Origin: Candidatus Thalassarchaeaceae archaeon
Lineage (GTDB): Archaea; Thermoplasmatota; Poseidoniia; Poseidoniales; Thalassarchaeaceae
Reading direction: 5' to 3'
NCBI GenBank assembly: GCA_029250425.1
Contig: JAQXFF010000243.1
Span: 1-5,978, forward strand
Length of the DNA: 5,978 bases
Below, one piece after another: positions 1 to 5,978 of this stretch. How positions within the stretch are numbered: the first letter of the stretch is position 1; the number at the start of each line of letters is the position of its first letter. The notes below the pieces were generated by a model that was given only the letters and a program-made list of their open reading frames with translations, did no database searches and had not been told where the DNA came from. The translations under genes were made by a program, and so were the position numbers.

Positions 1-1403
1 TGATTCGAATGGGTACAAGACGGGACACTGCAGATCGACTACGTGATCGAGAGGCTTTTGCTGCCGTCGCACTTTCTTGGCCACTCATCGTCGCAGTTGG
101 TGCATTACCATATTGGCTGGGTCCTACTTTCCACGGCCCGATTACCTGGAATGGCGACGGTGGCACGCTCCACGAGATTCTTGGTGGTATGATTCGTGGA
201 TGGTTTGAATCGATGTCAGGATTCACAACCAGTGGCGCTACGACAATTGATCCCTATGCGTCACCCATATGCGAGGGTGTAGAAGATTGCATCGCAAGTC
301 AACCATACGGAATTTTGTTCTGGCGCTCAACAACTCAATGGTTGGGTGGAATGGGAATTATCATGCTCGGTATGCTGCTTCTTAGTCGTGCACTGGGGGG
401 TGGAATGTCGATTGCACGTGCTGAACTCACCGGTCCGTCATTGAGCCGCTTAAGACCTCGTCTTCAGGAAACTGCACAGGCTCTTTGGGGCATTTACATT
501 GGTCTTACACTACTGGAATTTTTACTCCTATTATTTTGGGCGGATCTCAGTTGGTTCGACTCCATTAATTACGCATTGACCACCATGCCATCAGGGGGTT
601 TTGGAACTACTGATGCAGGCATCATGCATTTTGATAGTCAACTCGTTGAGGGCATCATTACATTCTTCATGGTCGCCACAGGAATCAACTTCACATTGTT
701 CCATTTTCTTCTACTCAAGGAATATACGAAAGTCGTTAACGACCAGGAGTTGCGTGTTTACTTACTCGTTCTCGCAGGTGCATGGACTGTCTTTGCCCTG
801 AATCTCGTGTATAGTGCAGGCTGGGAGTGGGGGGATGCTCTTCGCCATGGGGCATTCCAAGCTGCTGCAATTGGCACGTCGACAGGATATGCTAGTGCTG
901 ATTTCGCAAGTTGGCCGGTACTCTCATTGTTTGTCTTACTGTTCTTGATGGTCGTTGGTGCATCTGCCGGTTCGACCAGTGGTGGTTTGAAGATTCTAAG
1001 ACTTCGATTGGCTTTTGTTTTGGCCCGCCGTGAAATTCACCGGATGGTACAACCGCGTGCTATTGTGAGTGTTCGGATGAATGGCGAAGTTGTTGACGAC
1101 TCTCGAATGTGGGTTGTGATTGGTATGTTGTCCACTTGGGCAGCCCTGACAATGATTAGCACAGTAGTCCTTGCATTCTTCGAACCAACCCACTCTCTCG
1201 AAACAATCCTCTCCGTAATTTTTGCCGCACTAGGGAATACAGGGCCGGCATTGGGAGCATTTGGTCCAACTTCGACTTGGGCCGGATTAAATTGGTATTC
1301 GTTGTTTTACACATCTCTCCTGATGTGGGCCGGTCGGTTGGAATTACTCACTGTACTCGTGTTATTCCACCCCCGAACTTGGAGAACTGAAAACAAAGGT
1401 TAG
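1..1403 (+). CDS. trkH: TrkH-type potassium uptake channel subunit, 5'-partial
   Basis: This is the membrane pore subunit of a Trk/Ktr K+ uptake system, which normally works with a cytoplasmic NAD-binding TrkA partner (not in this window). All four pore loops are visible, numbering from the ATG at 9: SGFTTSGATT (70-79), PSGGFGT (194-200), IGTSTGYAS (288-296) and LGNTGPALG (408-416), with probable filter glycines G76, G197, G293 and G412. WLGGMGII (111-118), the intramembrane-loop segment GSTSGGLKILR (321-331) and GRLELL (442-447, with the conserved pore arginine R443) are family hallmarks. Hydrophobic segments lie near 17-38, 101-126, 156-178, 212-237, 249-270, 302-320, 366-390 and 427-453. 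The frame is open from position 3 to the window edge. Family members such as E. coli TrkH have about 50 more N-terminal residues, including the first helices, so the ATG at 9 is probably internal. The 464 residues seen reach the natural C-terminus. The ion (K+ versus Na+) is inferred from the family. Confidence 0.93.
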   Translation, partial: IRMGTRRDTADRLRDREAFAAVALSWPLIVAVGALPYWLGPTFHGPITWNGDGGTLHEILGGMIRGWFESMSGFTTSGATTIDPYASPICEGVEDCIASQPYGILFWRSTTQWLGGMGIIMLGMLLLSRALGGGMSIARAELTGPSLSRLRPRLQETAQALWGIYIGLTLLEFLLLLFWADLSWFDSINYALTTMPSGGFGTTDAGIMHFDSQLVEGIITFFMVATGINFTLFHFLLLKEYTKVVNDQELRVYLLVLAGAWTVFALNLVYSAGWEWGDALRHGAFQAAAIGTSTGYASADFASWPVLSLFVLLFLMVVGASAGSTSGGLKILRLRLAFVLARREIHRMVQPRAIVSVRMNGEVVDDSRMWVVIGMLSTWAALTMISTVVLAFFEPTHSLETILSVIFAALGNTGPALGAFGPTSTWAGLNWYSLFYTSLLMWAGRLELLTVLVLFHPRTWRTENKG

Positions 1404-1409
1404 AAAAAA
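1390..1409 (-). terminator. Candidate T-rich terminator of the glyS-rfcL transcript
   Basis: Read on the minus strand, a run of six T (1409-1404) overlaps the last rfcL codons and is followed just past the stop by TTTGTTTT (1397-1390). Archaeal intrinsic termination often uses short T tracts on the non-template strand without a stem-loop, so this is a plausible 3' end for rfcL. It lies inside the trkH coding end, so coding constraint (AAA/AAC codons) could equally explain it. No hairpin was found. Confidence 0.25.
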
Positions 1410-2944
1410 TCCAATGATTTCTGCGCAGTATCAGTTTCGGATTCAACAATATCTGATATTTCATCCTCTACTTGCACCAAGTCTTTTTGAATTCCTGGAG
1501 AGTTATTGACAATTTGTATTTCGTCATAGCGTTCTGCTAAGGCCTTACTCTTCTTCAGATTGGCACGTAATCCATGGAGTGCCAGATGATCACTGGATAA
1601 TAGACCTAAGGCAAGTGAGATATCGAAATTGTCCGGATCCCCCTCAAGATTATCGCTCGAAATTGCCCTTAGGGCAGGCCATAATTCCTCACGCACTGCG
1701 ATTTCACTTGCACCACATGTTTCAGCCAGACATTCTACAATGGACGACCTCCTCCATGACTCATTTCCTCGTCGCAGAAATGCCGGGAATTGCAAGGCAA
1801 ATCGTTCCGGTCGATTTTCCAAAGATGCTACACTGGCTGCTAGTGAACCCAGATTCCCACCCCAGTAATATGAGCGATAGGCTAGATTCGAAAATCGCAC
1901 AAACAAAGATTGAGCTGCAATCGACAATGTTTGAGATGCCCGAGCCCAACTTTCTGGTTGCCGCATCACAGAAGCATTGTTCCAAGTCACCCATGCTACC
2001 AGTTCATCCGGACTTTTGTCTAATAATAGACTCAAACGAGCGGCATCGCCAGAATTCTGTGTTCTGTATAATTTTTCAAGACCGGGGAACAAATCGATTT
2101 GTTGATCACGTTGGCCCATTACAATTTGATCCAAGACTGCCTTTTCGTCAATATGGCTCGGCGAAGTAGAGCATATAGCCTGCAAATCGCGAACAATCGC
2201 TCGGATGTCACCGGGATTTGATGCAACAAGGCGATCTATTGCCACAGCATCAGCACTGACATTTTCTGCGACCAATACACGATTCGCAATGCGCCGCAAA
2301 GCACTGTCAGTTACGCGCTTAAACTCGATAATTTCAGCCAATCTCGAAAACCGATCGCGAGTTGCACGCCACTGCCCACCGCGACCCCACAATCGCATGG
2401 GGTCGTTGCATGTTAGCAAGACGGGTTGTTTTGTATTTTCAAGCAACTTTAGGAGTTCTGCCTTACCACCACTATCTCCACGGAGGGAATTTTTCACTTC
2501 GTTTGCAGAACTGCGGGCCTTCAATGTTGCTTCAATCCTCTCTTCACTTGCACGTCGAAATGTCCCTGATAGGTGATCAACCTCATCGAGCAATATGAGT
2601 GTACGTCGGCTCGTATCTGGATTGAAAGTCCCATCCAAACTGAAAGTGAAGTGGTTAGCACTTCCTTCAGAAGCACGTCTAATTGCAGCAGCATTACGCT
2701 GGTCACTTGCATTCAATTCGATGACATCCCACCCCATGTCATTGGCAATTGCTGTTGCCAGACTTGTTTTCCCTACACCAGGTGGTCCCGAAAGCAGCAT
2801 TCCACGCTTATCGGGTACACCTCTTTCCCAGGCGGTCAACCAATTCCTGATTCGTTTCCTCTGTGTATCATTGCCTTCAAGGTCGCGAGTGGCCTTTGGA
2901 CGATATCGCTCAGTCCAGTCCTCTGGAGTATTGGACTCAGCCAT
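1400..2944 (-). CDS. rfcL: Replication factor C large subunit (clamp loader ATPase)
   Basis: RfcL is the large subunit of the archaeal clamp loader, which with RfcS opens and loads the PCNA ring onto primed DNA. The 514-residue protein begins with the family signature WTERYRPK (10-17). Walker A is GPPGVGKT (53-60), ELNASDQRN (76-84) follows, Walker B is LILLDEVD (116-123), sensor 1 is LTCND (177-181) and the sensor 2 region is GDIRAIVRDLQ (245-255). The collar domain occupies about 280-480 and an acidic tail leads to QKSLDFF at the very end, resembling the C-terminal PCNA-binding PIP box of archaeal RfcL. About 29 residues (128-156) sit between Walker B and the conserved D-x-GG, where RfcL/RFC1 proteins I recall have only a few. 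ATG 2944 is the only sensible start: the 14 codons upstream contain no ATG, GTG or TTG. No Shine-Dalgarno sequence is evident. It lies 40 bp downstream of glyS on the same strand and its stop interlocks with that of trkH. Confidence 0.95.
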   Translation of the reverse strand: MAESNTPEDWTERYRPKATRDLEGNDTQRKRIRNWLTAWERGVPDKRGMLLSGPPGVGKTSLATAIANDMGWDVIELNASDQRNAAAIRRASEGSANHFTFSLDGTFNPDTSRRTLILLDEVDHLSGTFRRASEERIEATLKARSSANEVKNSLRGDSGGKAELLKLLENTKQPVLLTCNDPMRLWGRGGQWRATRDRFSRLAEIIEFKRVTDSALRRIANRVLVAENVSADAVAIDRLVASNPGDIRAIVRDLQAICSTSPSHIDEKAVLDQIVMGQRDQQIDLFPGLEKLYRTQNSGDAARLSLLLDKSPDELVAWVTWNNASVMRQPESWARASQTLSIAAQSLFVRFSNLAYRSYYWGGNLGSLAASVASLENRPERFALQFPAFLRRGNESWRRSSIVECLAETCGASEIAVREELWPALRAISSDNLEGDPDNFDISLALGLLSSDHLALHGLRANLKKSKALAERYDEIQIVNNSPGIQKDLVQVEDEISDIVESETDTAQKSLDFF

Positions 2945-2984
2945 TAACAGAGGACGAACGGCGGCGCCCTTTGAACATTGAGAA

Positions 2985-4703
2985 TTAGAATAAGTCTGTG
3001 ATTGTATTCGTCACCAGAGCTGCAATCAGGTCATTCTGTTGTATTCGCATTTGTTTCCCGTCATCACGACGACGTATTGTAATCGAACCATTTTGCAATG
3101 ATTCATGGTCAATTGTCACCGCCCAAGGGACGCCAACTTCATCGGCACGAGCATATCGGCGCCCAATTGAACCTGAACCATCATAGTACGATGCGAGATT
3201 TCGAATGCCACAAATCTTCTGATGGATTTCATTTGCCATTACCTCCAAACCATCCTTTTCCATTAGAGGTAAGATTGCAACATCTATGGCGGCAATTGAA
3301 GGGTCTAGCCGTAAGATTGTGTAGGACTCTCCACTCTTTTCTGTTTCATCAAATGCATGATCCAAAATATGCCACAAGATTCGGTCAATTCCAAAAGCAG
3401 GTTCAACAACATGAGGTAGGAACCATTCGCCGTGTTCTGTATTCTGAATCCTCTTTTCTTCGACCATCTCGGATTCAATAATGACGGTCGTTCCATCGTC
3501 AAGAACCAGATTGAATGGCATTTCGTCAGGAATATTTTCCAGTGATTCAAGTGCAGTATTGACGGCTCCGGATTTTCCCTTGAATATTGGTCCAATCACT
3601 GAACCATTCCCAGAAAGAATGTTTTTGTCGATTATTTTTGGTTCAGTGTATGGCCGCCAAGCGCGGAGATTTGTATCCCCTGTTGCTGTTTCATGCGCCG
3701 CGAGGTCATAACAGCCACGATGTGCAATACCTACACATTCAATCCACCCATATGATCCATGAATTTCAGCATCCCAACAATCTGTTGCGTAGTGGGCCAT
3801 TTCAGTTCCTTCATGCTGCCTGAATCGAATTCTTGCTGGGTCAATGCCTACTTCGACAAGGAAGTCCCATGTTCGCGCCATAAACCATGCAACTGTCGGG
3901 TGCCGAATGATATTCTTAGCTGAGGCCAAACCTGGATTCATTTTGATCGGTTGACCCAAATCGGGGTCTGGGACTAGATTGAATTCTATTGTGTCCCATT
4001 TTGTAAAATCATGAATTGGCTCAACTTCTGGATCGATGAAATATTCTAATTCTGCCATATTGAATTCCCGCAATCGTATCATGCCTTGACGTGGACTAAT
4101 CTCGTTGCGGTAACCTTTGCCCGATTGTACTGCACCAAACGGCAATCGGTTGCGGAAGTGTCTGTAAAGGGCTGGGAATAACATGAACATCCCTTGAGCA
4201 GTTTCTGGTCGCATATAGGCGGAACGCCCACCTTTCATTGCACCGATTCTGGTGCTAAACATCAGATTCATCGGTCGCGCAGGTTTCCAATCAACAGCAC
4301 TACAAGTTGGGCAAGTGATTTTGTGTTCGGAAATTATTCCGTCCAGTTCATCATTTGTCAATATGTCAGGGTTGGGGTGAATATCATCAACCAAATGATC
4401 GCTGCGGAAGGCGCCTCCACATCCGTTACACTCTGACATATAGTCATTGAATTCACCAACGTGTCCGCTAGCAATCAGTACGGATTCAGGAGTCATCGTT
4501 GGACTGTCAATTTCGACTATGTCACCTTGTGCCGCCCAATGTTCCAACCATGAATTTTTCAATCTTCGACGTAGACGACCCCCGACAGGACCGAAGTCGA
4601 ATAGCCCAGCCACACCTCCATGAATTTCAAAGGCAGGTAGAATCACACCACGCCTTCTCAGCATGCTCGTCAGCCGTTCAAGCCGCGCATGTGAGTCTTC
4701 CAT
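2985..4703 (-). CDS. glyS: Glycyl-tRNA synthetase, archaeal/eukaryotic alpha2 type
   Basis: This class II enzyme charges tRNA-Gly with glycine in the cytoplasm. Numbering from the ATG at 4703 (572 residues): the motif 1 region includes FEIHGGVAGLFDFGP (25-39); two Cys pairs, C92/C95 and C131/C134, form a probable zinc-binding insertion as in archaeal relatives; RPETAQG (165-171) is the glycine-pocket signature; motif 2 is RNEISPRQG (199-207) followed by REF; DCWDAE (308-313) and YGWIECVGIAHRGCYDL (318-334) are strongly conserved in the family; motif 3 is VVEPAFGIDR (432-441). The anticodon-binding domain runs from about 470 to the end. The start is uncertain: TTG 4733, ATG 4730 and ATG 4721 are in frame upstream, and the frame closes with a TGA at 4751-4749. 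I chose 4703 because it puts RRRG about 16 residues from the N-terminus, as in relatives. No candidate has a Shine-Dalgarno sequence, so leaderless initiation is possible. It is probably the first gene of a glyS-rfcL transcript. The fold and activity are near certain; the N-terminus is not. Confidence 0.95.
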   Translation of the reverse strand: MEDSHARLERLTSMLRRRGVILPAFEIHGGVAGLFDFGPVGGRLRRRLKNSWLEHWAAQGDIVEIDSPTMTPESVLIASGHVGEFNDYMSECNGCGGAFRSDHLVDDIHPNPDILTNDELDGIISEHKITCPTCSAVDWKPARPMNLMFSTRIGAMKGGRSAYMRPETAQGMFMLFPALYRHFRNRLPFGAVQSGKGYRNEISPRQGMIRLREFNMAELEYFIDPEVEPIHDFTKWDTIEFNLVPDPDLGQPIKMNPGLASAKNIIRHPTVAWFMARTWDFLVEVGIDPARIRFRQHEGTEMAHYATDCWDAEIHGSYGWIECVGIAHRGCYDLAAHETATGDTNLRAWRPYTEPKIIDKNILSGNGSVIGPIFKGKSGAVNTALESLENIPDEMPFNLVLDDGTTVIIESEMVEEKRIQNTEHGEWFLPHVVEPAFGIDRILWHILDHAFDETEKSGESYTILRLDPSIAAIDVAILPLMEKDGLEVMANEIHQKICGIRNLASYYDGSGSIGRRYARADEVGVPWAVTIDHESLQNGSITIRRRDDGKQMRIQQNDLIAALVTNTITDLF

Positions 4704-4793
4704 ATGCTGCCGCGGGCGCATTAGCCACATCAAGCAATCGGCATAAATTCAATTTGTAAGAGAGTTTCTCAATTCCCTTCATTTGCGGATTGG

Positions 4794-4801
4794 TGATATA
4801 C
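4794..4801 (-). promoter_or_regulatory. Candidate TATA element for glyS
   Basis: On the minus strand this reads GTATATCA, a reasonable archaeal TATA-like core. A transcription start about 25 bp further along the minus strand would fall near 4773, giving a leader of some 40-70 nt depending on which glyS start is used. It sits within an imperfect inverted repeat: ATTGGTG at 4789-4795 and CATCAAT at 4803-4809. A weaker alternative is the AT-rich TTACAAATT about 25 bp before ATG 4730, which would suit a leaderless start. Motif reading only. Confidence 0.25.
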
Positions 4802-4809
4802 ACATCAAT

Positions 4810-4836
4810 TATCAGCGTATCAGCGAATCGTTGATA
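4810..4836. repeat. TATCAGCG tandem repeat plus inverted copy, operator-like
   Basis: The octamer TATCAGCG occurs twice head to tail (4810-4817 and 4818-4825). After a 3-bp AAT gap, the second copy is followed by CGTTGATA (4829-4836), which matches its reverse complement at 7 of 8 positions, the mismatch being a G-T wobble pair. The block is therefore both a direct repeat and a near-perfect 8-bp inverted repeat with a 3-nt loop. Its place between two divergent promoters suggests a regulator-binding site. It is upstream of the likely lhr transcription start, so an RNA hairpin role there is less likely. No cognate regulator is visible in the window. Confidence 0.5.
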
Positions 4837-4839
4837 TAC
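4831..4839 (+). promoter_or_regulatory. Candidate TATA element for lhr
   Basis: TTGATATAC lies about 45 bp before the lhr GTG. A start of transcription about 25 bp downstream would fall near 4860 and give a leader of roughly 20 nt, just long enough to carry the AGGAGG ribosome-binding site. The element overlaps the right arm of the TATCAGCG inverted repeat, so a protein bound there would be expected to interfere with TBP. This is inferred from spacing and AT-richness only. Confidence 0.3.
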
Positions 4840-4867
4840 CGCTTCGCCACGCTACACATCGAGTAAT

Positions 4868-4873
4868 AGGAGG
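4868..4873 (+). promoter_or_regulatory. Strong Shine-Dalgarno site of lhr
   Basis: AGGAGG ends 8 nt before the GTG at 4882, ideal for pairing with the 3' end of 16S rRNA. It decides the start of lhr: an in-frame TAG at 4867-4869 excludes anything further upstream, and the next in-frame Met is 40 codons in, past the Q-motif. It contrasts with glyS and rfcL, where no such site is seen. Confidence 0.8.
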
Positions 4874-4881
4874 ATTTTATC

Positions 4882-5978
4882 GTGGCAGAAACAGTATACC
4901 TTGATTCTTATGAAGATACAGAGGTATTGCTGTCCAAATTATCCCAACCTGTTCGGGATTGGTTCAAGGACAAATTTCCTGATTTTACGGATCCTCAAAA
5001 AATGGCTATACCTTCTATTATCGACGGTGAACATTTGCTGTTATGCTCACCCACTGGTTCTGGTAAAACTCTAACAGCATTCTTGACAATTATTGACAAA
5101 CTTATTCGCCTTGCGGTCGATGGGAAACTCGAGAATCAAGTTTATTGTGTCTACATTTCACCAATCAAGGCACTGGCCAATGATATTCAGCGCAATCTAA
5201 TTGGACCATTGACTGAAATCAAAGAACGGTTTCTTCCAGGAAGGACACAGGAAATCAAAATCGGTCTTCGTACTGGTGACACTCCACAATCCGAGCGTCA
5301 AAAAATGCTACGAAAGCCCCCACACATTTTGATTACCACACCCGAGTCGTTGGGGCTGGCTCTCGCGTCTAAAAAATTCCGCCCTTTGATGAATGATTTG
5401 AAGTGGCTCATTATTGATGAAATGCATTCTCTTGTGCCAACAAAGCGCGGTACACATTTGGCCTTGACCATGGCTCTAATGGATACACTAATCGCAAACC
5501 CTGTTCAAAGGTTGGGTATTTCTGCAACAATGGAACCACTGGAAGAGGTTGCACAGTTCTTGGTTCCAGTCAAAGCTGACGACCGAGAAACAGATTCTGG
5601 TGCTCCATTGCCAGTATTCGATGATGAAGAATCATCACGTGTACATATTGCCAAGGTCAGTGAAGTGCGTGAATTGGATTTGGATATTATTCTCCCGCAT
5701 CCTAAATTCAGCGAAGTTCCAGTCAAACAATTGCTAACTCACAATGTAGATATCATCAAGGATTTAGTCGAGGCCCACACAACGACACTTGTATTTGCCA
5801 ACACTCGGCAAATGACTGAGATCATCACACAAAAATTGCGAGTTCTCGGGGTGGCTGGGGTTGAAGGTCATCACGGTTCAATGGATAAACAAATACGGCT
5901 TGAAGTTGAACGTAAACTCAAACGTGGTGAGTTACGTTGCTGTGTATCATCGTCTTCTTTGGAGATGGGAATTGATAT
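4882..5978 (+). CDS. lhr: Lhr-type superfamily 2 DNA helicase, 3'-partial
   Basis: This is an ATP-dependent helicase of the Lhr family (large helicase-related), 3'-5' DNA translocases linked to archaeal and bacterial DNA repair and recombination. The GTG start follows AGGAGG. The first 365 codons are present and open to the window edge. Motifs in order: Q-motif FTDPQ (35-39); motif I SPTGSGKT (56-63); Ia SPIKALANDIQ; Ib TTPESL; motif II DEMH (179-182) in WLIIDEMHSL; motif III SAT (214-216); motif IV LVFANTR (303-309); HHGS (330-333); and motif V SSLEMGID (358-365), where the window ends. HHGS followed by the motif V form S-S-L-E-x-G-I-D distinguishes Lhr from Hel308/Ski2 and RecQ helicases. 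The winged-helix and Lhr-core domains and motif VI are beyond the window, so total length and subfamily (Lhr-Core versus longer forms) cannot be judged. It is transcribed divergently from glyS. Confidence 0.93.
   Translation, partial: MAETVYLDSYEDTEVLLSKLSQPVRDWFKDKFPDFTDPQKMAIPSIIDGEHLLLCSPTGSGKTLTAFLTIIDKLIRLAVDGKLENQVYCVYISPIKALANDIQRNLIGPLTEIKERFLPGRTQEIKIGLRTGDTPQSERQKMLRKPPHILITTPESLGLALASKKFRPLMNDLKWLIIDEMHSLVPTKRGTHLALTMALMDTLIANPVQRLGISATMEPLEEVAQFLVPVKADDRETDSGAPLPVFDDEESSRVHIAKVSEVRELDLDIILPHPKFSEVPVKQLLTHNVDIIKDLVEAHTTTLVFANTRQMTEIITQKLRVLGVAGVEGHHGSMDKQIRLEVERKLKRGELRCCVSSSSLEMGID

Larger units (their letters stand above)
4734..4881. promoter_or_regulatory. Divergent glyS / lhr intergenic control region
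   Basis: This is the only sizeable non-coding stretch in the window and it separates two genes that read away from each other, so it must hold both promoters unless one is further inside a gene. It is AT-rich around 4741-4780 and 4794-4840. The octamer TGATATAC occurs twice, at 4794-4801 and 4832-4839, each a possible TATA-like element, and a TATCAGCG repeat cluster lies between them. I see no tRNA, riboswitch or conserved small ORF. Confidence 0.6.

Noticed and set aside
1579..2169. 196-codon open frame on the plus strand opposite rfcL
   Set aside because: It lies wholly antisense to the well-supported rfcL, has no ribosome-binding site, and its translation shows no recognisable domain and a composition typical of a complementary-strand shadow.
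2205..2981. Several 78-128-codon plus-strand frames opposite the rfcL N-terminal half and the glyS-rfcL spacer
   Set aside because: They overlap one another in different frames and sit opposite the conserved AAA+ motifs, so they are by-products of rfcL codon structure.
2945..2984. GC-rich GGCGCC palindrome in the glyS-rfcL spacer as a terminator or operator
   Set aside because: The palindrome is only six bases, no longer stem forms around it, and no T tract follows on the minus strand.
3098..3823. Plus-strand frames of 76-127 codons opposite glyS
   Set aside because: Antisense to conserved GlyRS catalytic and anticodon-domain sequence, no start signals and no family resemblance.
4760..4770. 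Small hairpin GAGA-GTT-TCTC in the glyS leader
   Set aside because: Four base pairs is too short to be meaningful; extension to the flanking AATT needs a five-base bulge.
4734..4881. T-box-like or other tRNA-sensing leader for glyS
   Set aside because: T-box regulation is a bacterial feature, and no T-box consensus or specifier stem is visible in this short region.

Overview
The window looks like a piece of an archaeal chromosome carrying mostly housekeeping genes. The evidence is the gene content: a replication factor C large subunit (rfcL), an alpha2 glycyl-tRNA synthetase of the archaeal/eukaryotic type, and an Lhr-type superfamily 2 helicase. Base composition is moderate by eye and the proteins do not look thermophilic. 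I infer a mesophilic euryarchaeon, possibly a marine Thermoplasmatota lineage such as Marine Group II (Poseidoniales). That placement is an impression from protein style and was not tested by a search.

Layout, left to right. Positions 1-1403 (+) hold the potassium-transport membrane subunit TrkH, whose 5' end is cut by the window edge. It converges on rfcL (1400-2944, -), and the two stop codons interlock in a 4-bp overlap. Upstream of rfcL on the same strand, after a 40-bp spacer, is glyS (2985 to about 4703, -), so glyS-rfcL is a probable two-gene transcript. A divergent intergenic region of about 150-180 bp follows. It contains TATA-like elements and a compact cluster of direct and inverted TATCA/TGATA repeats. 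From it the lhr-type helicase reads rightward (GTG at 4882, +) and runs off the window after 365 codons, in helicase motif V.

Functionally, rfcL (sliding-clamp loading) and lhr (DNA repair/recombination helicase family) belong to genome maintenance, glyS to translation, and trkH to ion homeostasis. Nothing here is a mobile element, CRISPR array, RNA gene or defence system that I can support. The points most worth a second look are the repeat cluster shared by the divergent glyS and lhr promoters, a roughly 27-residue insertion just after Walker B in RfcL together with a shortened PIP-box-like C-terminus, and the interlocked trkH/rfcL stops.
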